From Verrucomicrobiota bacterium (lineage in GTDB: Bacteria > Verrucomicrobiota > Verrucomicrobiia > Limisphaerales > CAZBKV01), in the NCBI GenBank assembly GCA_021160185.1, contig JAGHDA010000268.1, positions 1-8,775 on the forward strand: 8,775 nt of DNA. The letters run 5' to 3'. This document shows positions 1-7,225 of the stretch, one piece after another. The notes below the pieces were generated by a model that had not been told where the DNA came from, searched no databases, and saw only the letters and a program-made list of their open reading frames with translations. Each line of letters begins with the position of its first letter. Within the stretch, counting starts at the first letter, position 1. A program made the translations under genes and the position numbers.

Positions 1-400
1 CGCCCGGCGCGGGCTGGGCGGGCTGAGGCGACGCCGGAGGCGAGCTGGGCGGGGTCGGGAGCGGTTGAGGCTGCGCGGGTTGAGACGGCCGCGCCGGGGC
101 GGTTTTCTCCGGAGGCGGCGGAAGTTGGGCGGTCGGGCCGAGGCGTTCCTTGAGGTACTTGAGGCGGTACTGGACCACGGAGGGGTTCCAGTAGGGGTAC
201 TGGGCTTGGAGTTGCTTGAGCATCTCGAACGCCTGTCGGTATTTCTCTTGAGCCGCCAGACCTTCGTCGTTGGCTTTGAGCGTGTCGCCTTGGATGATGA
301 GGTTGTAAATGTCCAAGTACATGTCGTCCGGTCCTGCGGCGAGTCCTTGGACGCCGATCAGGACCAACGCGCCGAGCCAAATGCCGAGCAAGCGTTTCAT
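1..400 (-). CDS. Secreted proline-rich protein, partial (3' end outside window)
   Basis: The reading frame opens at the ATG at 398-400 and is still open at the window edge, giving 133 visible residues. Residues 1-22 look like a Sec signal peptide: MKR, a hydrophobic core, then a small-residue end (GLAA) with likely cleavage before GPDD. Residues 27-87 are a compact helical segment with regularly spaced aromatic residues: DMYLDIYNLI, then EKYRQAFEMLKQLQ, then YPYWNPSVVQYRLKYL. It reads like a degenerate TPR-like helical pair. From about residue 92 the chain becomes proline/alanine-rich low complexity, probably a linker to a part not seen. I recall this aromatic helical segment from uncharacterised exported proteins of Verrucomicrobiota, but no function is known to me. 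Its own promoter lies immediately upstream and there is no convincing ribosome-binding site. The protein is expected to be exported; no catalytic motif is visible. Confidence 0.75.
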   Translation of the reverse strand, partial: MKRLLGIWLGALVLIGVQGLAAGPDDMYLDIYNLIIQGDTLKANDEGLAAQEKYRQAFEMLKQLQAQYPYWNPSVVQYRLKYLKERLGPTAQLPPPPEKTAPARPSQPAQPQPLPTPPSSPPASPQPAQPAPG

Positions 401-409
401 CGGGGCCCG

Positions 410-437
410 ATAATAGCGGCTTGCGCTGGATTGGCAA
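410..437 (-). promoter_or_regulatory. Sigma-70-type promoter for the left-edge secreted protein
   Basis: On the minus strand, TTGCCA (432-437) and TATTAT (410-415) are separated by 16 bases, close to the -35/-10 consensus. The expected transcription start, near 402-404, lies only 2-4 bases before the ATG at 400. The message may therefore be leaderless, which fits the absence of a Shine-Dalgarno sequence. Confidence 0.55.
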
Positions 438-563
438 CTGCGGTTTCCGCGCAGGGGCGAGGCGCAGGCGGCCGCGGAAGCTTTTTGGAATTCCCGAGGG
501 GGCGCGGGAGATCGTGATTCGACGGCGTGAACAAGGCGCCGCCGGGGCGAGTCGTTGAGAGGG
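438..563. other. Intergenic spacer downstream of the ligase gene
   Basis: A GC-rich spacer lies between the end of the ligase gene and the promoter of the left-edge gene. It holds short palindromes (for example a GGAATTCC core and a CGGCG/CGCCG pair) but no stem followed by a T-tract on the minus strand. I see no clear terminator for the kamA-nth-ligase operon and no coding frame worth calling. Confidence 0.4.
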
Positions 564-1250
564 TCAGCGTTTCTTGAGGAAGGACGGGGCGGCATATTTT
601 TCCTCCCGAAGCCGGCGCGCCGTTTCCAGCTCCGCCTCGTCGAGGTCGCGGAAAACCCACCGGACGCCCCATTTCACCTCGGCGGCTCGGCGGAGGGCGC
701 GCTGCCAGGAGGCGCGGTCCAGGCCGGGCGGCGGTTGAACCGAGCCCTGAATCAACAGCCCGTGGCGCGCGCGTCGCTGGGCCGCCCCGGCGATCTTCCG
801 GCCCGAGCAAAGGAGGTCGTGCCGTTCCGCGCCCACGAAGCATTGTCCCGGCCCCTCAATCTGGGGAGCTTGGGCAAGGCGGGTTTCCACCCCCGCCAGC
901 GAAAAGGCCTTCCGGAGCCACTCGTGGAGTCGGCGGTAGCTTGCTTCAGCCCGGAGCCGCGACCAGGGGCGGTTCGGCGGGAAGATCAGCGAGTAGGTCC
1001 AATCGTTTTCGTGGAGGACCAGCCCGCCGCCGGTGGGGCGTCGGACCAAGGGGCGCAGGGGCGTGAGCGCGGCTGCGGCGGCGTAGGCTTGGAGCAGGCC
1101 GAAGGAGGCGGCGGGTCGATCCCATGCGTAGAAGCGAAGCGTTGGCGCGCCACGGCGGGCGGCGTGGAGCAGGAGGGCTTCGTCCAGGGCCATGTTGCCG
1201 AATGGATCTCCCGGCGCGCCGGTTTGATCCAGAAGGAGCCACTCGTCCAT
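564..1250 (-). CDS. Lipoate-protein ligase A / octanoyltransferase (LipM-like) family protein
   Basis: This is a 228-residue protein of the biotin/lipoate ligase fold (BPL_LplA_LipB). Family members attach lipoyl or octanoyl groups to a lysine of 2-oxoacid dehydrogenase E2 subunits and GcvH in the cytoplasm. Visible motifs are NMALDEALL (19-27), RRPTGGGLVLH (70-80, the acyl/adenylate-binding loop) and GRKIAGAAQRR (150-160), whose Lys152 is the conserved catalytic-site lysine. CF at 137-138 sits just before that loop, where LipM-type octanoyltransferases carry their acyl-accepting cysteine, so transfer rather than ATP-dependent ligation is possible. At 228 residues it has no room for the extra C-terminal domain of E. 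coli LplA. The start is the ATG at 1250. An in-frame ATG at 1337 would add 29 basic residues lying inside nth and is unlikely. GAGG from the nth stop region sits 3 bases upstream. The gene follows nth by 5 bases, probably in one operon. Confidence 0.8.
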   Translation of the reverse strand: MDEWLLLDQTGAPGDPFGNMALDEALLLHAARRGAPTLRFYAWDRPAASFGLLQAYAAAAALTPLRPLVRRPTGGGLVLHENDWTYSLIFPPNRPWSRLRAEASYRRLHEWLRKAFSLAGVETRLAQAPQIEGPGQCFVGAERHDLLCSGRKIAGAAQRRARHGLLIQGSVQPPPGLDRASWQRALRRAAEVKWGVRWVFRDLDEAELETARRLREEKYAAPSFLKKR

Positions 1251-1255
1251 GGGCC

Positions 1256-1993
1256 TCAGCTTTTTTTGGCGCGGCGCGCGTTTCGTTTCCGTTTTGGGGC
1301 GGACGCTTCTTTGACCGCCGTGTCGGCTGAGGGGCAAAGATCGCGCAGTTCACACGCTTCACATTGAGGTCGGCGCGCCGAGCAGCGGCGACGGCCGTGC
1401 CAGATGAGCCAGTGGCTGAACTCGGTCCACAAGTCGCGCGGAATCTTGGCGGCCAAATCCTGTTCGATCTTTTCCGGGTTTGTCTGTTCGGTCAGCCCCA
1501 GACGTCTGCCCAGGCGGGCCACATGGGTGTCCACCACCACGCCTTCGTTTCGGCCGAAGGCGTTGCCCAACACCACGTTGGCCGTCTTGCGGCCCACGCC
1601 GTCCAGTTTGACCAGCTCTTCCATCGAGTCCGGGACCTGGCCGCCGTGTTTTTCCACCAGGGTCTTGCAACAGGCCTTGATGGCCCTGGCCTTGTTGCGG
1701 AAGAAGCCCAAGCTGTGGATGTCCTTCTCCAGCTCCTCGATGGGGGCCTCGGCGTAGTCGGCCGCCGTCCGCCGCTTCTTGAACAGTTCCGCGGTGACTT
1801 TGTTGACCATCTCGTCCGTGCATTGGGCCGAGAGGATGGTGGCGATAAGCAGTTCCAGAGGATTGGAGTGGCGAAGAGCCGTTTTTGCGTTCGGATAGAG
1901 GCGGCGGAGCCGTCGGATCAGCTCCTCTATCCGGGGGTCATGCGGGCTCGCCGGGTCGCTTGAAACGGGGCCGGAGGTTTTCTTCTTAGGCAT
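1256..1993 (-). CDS. nth: Endonuclease III (DNA glycosylase/AP lyase)
   Basis: This base-excision-repair enzyme removes oxidised pyrimidines and nicks the abasic site by beta-elimination. The 245-residue protein has the whole family signature: a helix-hairpin-helix LDGVGRKTANVV (130-141) with catalytic Lys136, catalytic Asp155 in VVVDTHVARL, and a 4Fe-4S cluster with Cys204, Cys211, Cys214 and Cys220 in the canonical C-x6-C-x2-C-x5-C spacing. It is about 30 residues longer than E. coli Nth because of a short polar N-terminus (MPKKKTSGPV...) and a basic Lys/Arg-rich tail, which may be a non-specific DNA-binding extension (inference). The start at 1993 is the first ATG after the frame-restored end of kamA, 30 bases away. 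No clear Shine-Dalgarno precedes it, so a slightly later start cannot be excluded. An A7 run lies immediately before its stop. It is probably co-transcribed with kamA and the ligase gene. Confidence 0.96.
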   Translation of the reverse strand: MPKKKTSGPVSSDPASPHDPRIEELIRRLRRLYPNAKTALRHSNPLELLIATILSAQCTDEMVNKVTAELFKKRRTAADYAEAPIEELEKDIHSLGFFRNKARAIKACCKTLVEKHGGQVPDSMEELVKLDGVGRKTANVVLGNAFGRNEGVVVDTHVARLGRRLGLTEQTNPEKIEQDLAAKIPRDLWTEFSHWLIWHGRRRCSARRPQCEACELRDLCPSADTAVKEASAPKRKRNARRAKKS

Positions 1994-2023
1994 AGGACCG
2001 AAAAGGGAGATTTGCGGAGCATT

Positions 2024-3234
2024 TCAAGAAACCGTATGCGCCATCCGAAGGGGATCAGGAGGCCCGGTCGGCTCAGCCCGGCTTGGTTTCGGATACTCGA
2101 TGAGTTTGCCCTCGGAGTTCCGGAGCAAGGTTTTCCTTTGCGGCGCACGACGCATTGGGGGTGGAGCGGAATTTTCCCGCCGTTCGGGGTGTCCACCACG
2201 TAGTGCGGCACTGCGTAGCCGGTGGTGTGGCCTTGAATGGCCCGGATAATTTCCAGGCCTGTGTCGATGCTCGTTCGGAAGTGAGCCGATCCGGTCACGA
2301 GATCGCACTGGTAGATGTAGTAAGGGCGCACGCGGCATATGAGCAGTTTCTGCACGTGGGCTTTCATGACCCGCGCGTCGTCGTTGACTCCGCGGAGGAG
2401 CACGGACTGATTGCCCAGGCAGACGCCGGCGTCGGCCAGCTTTTCGAGCGCCTGGCGGGCTTCCCGGGTCAGTTCGCGGGGATGGTTGGAATGAATGCTC
2501 ACAAACAGGGGATGATGGCGCCGCAGGACGGCGCACAGCTCGGGCGTGATTCGCTGGGGGAGGAAAATCGGAATCCGCGTTCCAATCCGGAGCAGCTCCA
2601 CGTGGGGGATGGCCCGGAGGCGGGAGAGCACCCAATCCAACCTTTCGTCGCTCAAGAGCAAGGGATCGCCTCCGCTGAGCAGCACGTCGCGGATCTGCCG
2701 GTTGCGGGCGATGTAGGCAATTTGCTCTTCGTATCGAGGCCGGAAACCGCAGCCCGAGGCGTTGCTGACCAATCGGGAGCGGGTGCAGTAGCGGCAATAG
2801 GCGGCGCATCGATCCGCCGCCAGGAAGAGCGCTCGGTCCGGATACCGATGCACGATGCCGGGAACCGGCGTGTAGGCCTCCTCGCCGCAGGGATCAAAAG
2901 ATTCCTCCGGCGCGCGGCGCGCCTCTTCGATTCTTGGGATCACCTGCCGCCGGATGGGACAATTCGGATCCTCAGGGTCGATCAGGTTGAAGAAATAAGG
3001 CGTGATCGCAAACGCGAGTTTGCGTCCGGCAATCGCCAGCCCTTGCTTCTCCTCGGGAGCCAGGCGGGGGAGCAAACGCTCCAACTGATCAGCGGAGCGG
3101 ATGCGGCGCCGCAACTGCCAACGCCAGTCGTTCCAGAGCTCTTCAGGCACGTGTTCCCAAGGCCCTCTGGGGGCGTTGTGGAATTGTTTGAGGGCTTCGG
3201 CTCCGTTGTTCGAAGATATGTCCTGGCCGTTCAT
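2024..3234 (-). CDS. kamA: KamA family radical SAM lysine 2,3-aminomutase, with a -1 frameshift near the 3' end
   Basis: The enzyme interconverts L-lysine and L-beta-lysine using SAM, a 4Fe-4S cluster and PLP. Residues 34-50 match the family N-terminus (WNDWRWQL). The radical SAM motif is Cys143-x3-Cys147-x2-Cys150, followed by Arg152. SGGDPL is at 187-192. Asp285 (RGVND) and Asp311 (QCDL) match the two aspartates that bind the lysine side-chain amine, and NGGKIPL carries the PLP lysine, Lys354. Read straight through, the frame leaves the family after Lys368 and runs to 1927, overlapping nth by 67 bases. A -1 shift at the A4 run 2131-2134 restores TLLRNSEGKLIEYPKP, a typical KamA tail, and stops at 2024, giving 403 residues. 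The C-terminal zinc cysteines of clostridial enzymes are absent. EpmB (EF-P modification) is a less likely alternative because it is shorter. The start ATG at 3234 has GGAG about 10 bases upstream. The gene leads the kamA-nth-ligase operon. Confidence 0.85.
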
Positions 3235-3269
3235 GATTATCCCGCTCCGACTCCCGCCTCTTCGGGCGC

Positions 3270-3297
3270 ACTATAGATTCGGCTTTCGGGGTGTCAA
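3270..3297 (-). promoter_or_regulatory. Sigma-70 promoter for the kamA-nth-ligase operon
   Basis: On the minus strand, a perfect -35 TTGACA (3292-3297) and TATAGT (3270-3275) are separated by 16 bases. The expected transcription start near 3263 gives a leader of about 30 bases to the kamA ATG at 3234. That leader contains GGAGCGGG at 3241-3248 as a ribosome-binding site. Confidence 0.7.
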
Positions 3298-3509
3298 GGT
3301 GCCCTCCTTTTGCGGCGGGCTTGGGCTGGAAGCCCTTGGAACGAAGCGCGAAATGCGCCGCCGGCCAGCCGCTTGTTTTTGCCTGGAAACCGCTTCCAGC
3401 GGCGAGGAGTGAATACATATTGCGCAATGTTCGTCGACTTTCGCAAGGCTCCGCCTCCCGGCGGGCTCTTGGCTTTCGGCGCGGAACTTGCTAGGTTGCA
3501 GCCGCTTAG
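3298..3509. other. Divergent intergenic region between kamA and the glycosyltransferase
   Basis: I find no believable gene in this stretch. It contains a perfect 10-base palindrome ATTGCGCAAT (3419-3428) and a 6-bp hairpin CTGGAA/TTCCAG with a 5-base loop (3383-3399). Other short GC-rich inverted repeats are present. At its right end lies a candidate promoter for the glycosyltransferase: TTGGCT (3469-3474), a 17-base spacer, then TAGGTT (3492-3497) preceded by TGC, an extended -10. Confidence 0.4.
3469..3497 (+). promoter_or_regulatory. Candidate extended -10 promoter for the glycosyltransferase
   Basis: TTGGCT and TAGGTT are 17 bases apart, with TGC directly before the -10. The hexamers match consensus only at 4/6 and 3/6, so the call is tentative. 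A transcription start near 3504 would leave about 6 bases before the ATG at 3510, with no Shine-Dalgarno sequence. Confidence 0.3.
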
Positions 3510-4295
3510 ATGAATAGCGAGGCGTTGGTCATCATACCGACCTACAACGAGCGGGAGAACATCCGCCCCCTCGTGGAGCGCCTGCTTGCCTTGCCCGTGG
3601 CGGTGAACGTTCTGATCGTGGATGACAATTCTCCCGACGGGACGGGGCGAATCGCCGACGAGTTGACCGGGCGTTATCCGGCGGTCTTTGCGCTTCACAG
3701 GAAGGAGAAAGAAGGGCTGGGCCGCGCGTATTGCGCGGGGTTTCAGTGGGCGTTGGATCGGGATTACGAGTTCATCCTGCAGATGGACGGGGATTTCTCC
3801 CACGATCCCAAGGACGTGCCGCGCTTTCTAGGCGCGGCGCAGGAAGCGGATCTGGTCCTTGGCTCCCGGTACGCCAATGGGATTCGGGTGATCAATTGGC
3901 CTTTGAAGCGGCTGATGCTGAGCCTGACCGCCGCACGGTATGTGCGCCTTATCACGGGGATGCCCTTCACCGATCCCACCGGCGGGTTCAAGTGTTTCCG
4001 TCGCGAAGCGTTGGAGCAAATCGATCTGGAAGACATCCGCTCCAACGGATATTGCTTCCAGATTGAGACCACTCATCGGCTCTGGCGAATGGGGATGCGG
4101 ATTGTGGAAATCCCCATCATTTTCACAGACCGGTTTCAGGGAAGCTCCAAGCTCTCCGGGAGCATCGTAGGAGAGGGGATGTGGATGGTGTGGCGGCTTC
4201 TGATTCAGAACCGCCTCAAGCGGAGAGCGCGCTCCCGTCCGCTTTGTTCAACAGAACAGCAGGCAATCTCCGCAGGGCCGCCCGCAGAAAGCTAA
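3510..4295 (+). CDS. Polyprenol-phosphate mannose synthase-like glycosyltransferase, GT2 family
   Basis: The 261-residue cytoplasmic GT-A fold protein resembles the catalytic domain of dolichol/polyprenol-phosphate mannosyltransferases. These move a sugar from a nucleotide sugar (GDP-mannose in characterised members) to a polyprenyl phosphate lipid. Visible motifs are VIIPTYNERENI (7-18), LIVDDNSPDGTG (35-46), the metal-binding QMDGDFSHDP (91-100, Asp93-x-Asp95), GSRY (118-121), TDPTGGFKCFRREAL (154-168), NGYCFQIE (179-186) and TDRFQGSSKLS (206-216). There is no C-terminal transmembrane or GtrA-like domain, so it is the single-domain, membrane-associated type. The last 20 residues are polar and poorly conserved in appearance. 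Donor and acceptor cannot be read from sequence: mannose is likely, but glucose or N-acetylhexosamine are possible. It stands alone, divergent from kamA and convergent with ahcY, and ends in a stem-loop terminator. Confidence 0.88.
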   Translation: MNSEALVIIPTYNERENIRPLVERLLALPVAVNVLIVDDNSPDGTGRIADELTGRYPAVFALHRKEKEGLGRAYCAGFQWALDRDYEFILQMDGDFSHDPKDVPRFLGAAQEADLVLGSRYANGIRVINWPLKRLMLSLTAARYVRLITGMPFTDPTGGFKCFRREALEQIDLEDIRSNGYCFQIETTHRLWRMGMRIVEIPIIFTDRFQGSSKLSGSIVGEGMWMVWRLLIQNRLKRRARSRPLCSTEQQAISAGPPAES

Positions 4296-4329
4296 GCGGC
4301 CCGGGCTTCCTTTCGCGCTCCGGGCCGCT
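4295..4329. terminator. Bidirectional stem-loop between convergent glycosyltransferase and ahcY
   Basis: AGCGGCCCGG (4295-4304) and CCGGGCCGCT (4320-4329) form a perfect 10-bp stem with a 15-base loop. The left arm starts on the last base of the glycosyltransferase stop codon and lies about 50 bases past the ahcY stop. The sequences after it (TCGCTTGAATAG on plus; TAGCTTTCTGC on minus) hold only weak T-tracts, so termination may be imperfect or factor-assisted. Confidence 0.6.
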
Positions 4330-4376
4330 GTCGCTTGAATAGAGTTTCGCAACCTCTTGCCGAGAAGCGGCGGCGT

Positions 4377-5804
<1,428 letters not shown>

Positions 5805-5848
5805 AATGTTCTTTGTCTCAGGAAATCTAACTTCGTGTTCCGTCCCGT

Positions 5849-7021
5849 TTAGGAGACCGCAGCTTTCAACGCCTCAGTTTTGTCAGTGCGTTCCCAAGTG
5901 ATCTCCGGGTCGCTCTTGCCAAAATGGCCGTAATTGGTGGTTTTCTTGTAGATCGGTCGGAGGAGATCCAACTGGCGGATGATGTCCGCCGGTTTGAAGC
6001 TGAAGATTTCCTGGATGGCCTCGGTAAGCCGCTCGTCAGAGACCTGGCCGGTTCCAAACGTCTCCACGCTGACGGAGAGTGGCAGGGGATAGCCGATGGC
6101 GTAGGCGAACTGGACTTCGCAGCGCTCGGCCAATCCGGCCGCCACGACGTTCTTGGCCACATAGCGCGCCATGTAAGCGGCCGACCGGTCCACCTTGCTT
6201 GGATCCTTGCCGGAGAATGCGCCGCCCCCATGCCGCCCCATTCCGCCGTAGGTGTCCACGATGATCTTTCGCCCCGTCAGCCCGGTGTCCGCGTCCGGCC
6301 CGCCGGCTACGAAACGGCCTGTGGGGTTGATCAGGTAACGCGTGTCCTTGTCCAGCATGTCCGCCGGCAGGACTTTCTTGATGACCTCCTCGATGATAAA
6401 GGCCTGAATCTCATCGTGCTTTACTTCCGCGGTGTGCTGCGTGCTCACCACGACCGAGGTGATCCGCACCGGGCGGTTGTCTTCGTAAAGCACCGAGACC
6501 TGGCTTTTTGCGTCCGGCCGGAGCCAGCCCACCCGGCCGCTCTTGCGGATCCGTGTCAGCTCCCGCCCCAGCCGATGAGCGAACATGATCGGCGCCGGCA
6601 TCAGCTCGGGGGTTTCGTTGCAGGCGTAGCCGAACATCAGCCCCTGGTCGCCCGCGCCTTGTTCGGCTCCCGCTTTGCCCTCCGCCTCCCGCGCGTCCAC
6701 GCCCTGAGCGATGTCCGGAGACTGTCGGGTGGTCACGTTCATCACAAACACGCGGTCGGCGTGGAAGACATCGTCCGGATGCGTGTAACCAATCTCGCGG
6801 ATGGTTTGGCGGACCAGGCGGGCGGCGTCGAATTCGGCGCGCGTGGTGATTTCGCCGCCGACGATGACCAAATTGCTCTTCACGTAGCACTCGCACGCCA
6901 CGCGGCTGGCGGTGTCCTGCTCAAGGCACGCGTCCAGAACCGCGTCGCTGAGGGTGTCGCACACCTTGTCAGGATGGCCTTCGGCGACGGACTCGGAAGA
7001 AAAGATGAACTTCTTGCTCAT
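5849..7021 (-). CDS. metK: S-adenosylmethionine synthetase (methionine adenosyltransferase)
   Basis: This cytoplasmic enzyme makes SAM from methionine and ATP, releasing phosphate and diphosphate. The 390-residue protein has all three MetK domains and both signatures: GAGDQGLMFGYA (122-133) and GGGAFSGKDPSKVDRS (265-280). N-terminal SESVAEGHPDKV (9-20) supplies the catalytic His16 and the Mg-binding Asp18. GGEITT is at 55-60, and DTYGGMGRHGGGAFSGKD is the phosphate-binding region. The length is close to E. coli MetK (384). The start ATG at 7021 fits the family N-terminus (MSKKFIFSSES); only a weak AGCAGG lies about 14 bases upstream. Its promoter (7082-7109) lies upstream with an overlapping inverted repeat. 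SAM made here feeds methyltransferases and also the radical SAM enzyme kamA in the window. ahcY, next in the operon, clears the SAH by-product. Confidence 0.97.
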   Translation of the reverse strand: MSKKFIFSSESVAEGHPDKVCDTLSDAVLDACLEQDTASRVACECYVKSNLVIVGGEITTRAEFDAARLVRQTIREIGYTHPDDVFHADRVFVMNVTTRQSPDIAQGVDAREAEGKAGAEQGAGDQGLMFGYACNETPELMPAPIMFAHRLGRELTRIRKSGRVGWLRPDAKSQVSVLYEDNRPVRITSVVVSTQHTAEVKHDEIQAFIIEEVIKKVLPADMLDKDTRYLINPTGRFVAGGPDADTGLTGRKIIVDTYGGMGRHGGGAFSGKDPSKVDRSAAYMARYVAKNVVAAGLAERCEVQFAYAIGYPLPLSVSVETFGTGQVSDERLTEAIQEIFSFKPADIIRQLDLLRPIYKKTTNYGHFGKSDPEITWERTDKTEALKAAVS

Positions 7022-7065
7022 GGGCTTGTTTAGGCCTGCTCGTTTTCAATGTGTCGCAATCGATC

Positions 7066-7091
7066 GACGTATCAGGATACAAAGATACGTC
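7066..7091. repeat. 8-bp inverted repeat overlapping the metK -10 element
   Basis: GACGTATC (7066-7073) and GATACGTC (7084-7091) are exact reverse complements separated by 10 bases (aggatacaaa). The right arm covers most of the predicted -10 and the left arm lies about 5-10 bases past the predicted start. It could be a repressor operator centred at the start site, or a small RNA hairpin. Which of these applies cannot be told from one copy. Confidence 0.55.
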
Positions 7092-7109
7092 ATGGTTCCG
7101 CCCCGTCAA
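7082..7109 (-). promoter_or_regulatory. Sigma-70 promoter for metK-ahcY
   Basis: On the minus strand, TTGACG (7104-7109) and TATCTT (7082-7087) are separated by 16 bases, the same spacing as the kamA and left-edge promoters. A start near 7075 would give a leader of about 54 bases before the metK ATG, too short for the large SAM-sensing riboswitch classes. Confidence 0.5.
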
Positions 7110-7225
7110 CGCTTTTTCCGCGTCGGGCCCTCGGCGGACCGGGAAAAACAGGCCCTTCCCGTCTTGACGCCGCGGGGGCGTCCCGCGGTTGCCGAGCGCT
7201 GAGGAGAGTGGTACTCAAAGGAGCG

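Noticed and set aside
555..1367. Plus-strand open frame of 270 codons opposite the ligase gene
   Set aside because: The minus-strand frame carries clear ligase-family motifs, while this one is low complexity.
1927..2023. The 0-frame extension of kamA overlapping nth
   Set aside because: Its residues do not resemble the KamA C-terminus and the overlap with nth disappears once the -1 frame is used.
2155..3276. Plus-strand open frame of 373 codons opposite kamA
   Set aside because: It is antisense to the radical SAM enzyme, whose catalytic motifs are intact on the minus strand.
3357..3404. Possible larger fold-back element in the spacer (CGCCGC ... GCGGCG)
   Set aside because: The outer stem is only 6 bp with a loop of nearly 40 bases and no T-tract, expected by chance at this GC content.
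3294..3803. Minus-strand frame of 169 codons across the kamA/glycosyltransferase spacer
   Set aside because: Most of it is antisense to the glycosyltransferase and the rest is spacer; no family motif is visible.
5924..7033. Plus-strand open frame of 369 codons opposite metK
   Set aside because: It is antisense to an unambiguous SAM synthetase and shows no recognisable domain; it is a codon-bias shadow.
7022..7200. SAM or SAH riboswitch upstream of metK
   Set aside because: From the predicted start near 7075 the leader is only about 54 bases, and I could not recognise the conserved cores of SAM-I, SAM-II or SAH classes. A covariance-model search would be decisive.
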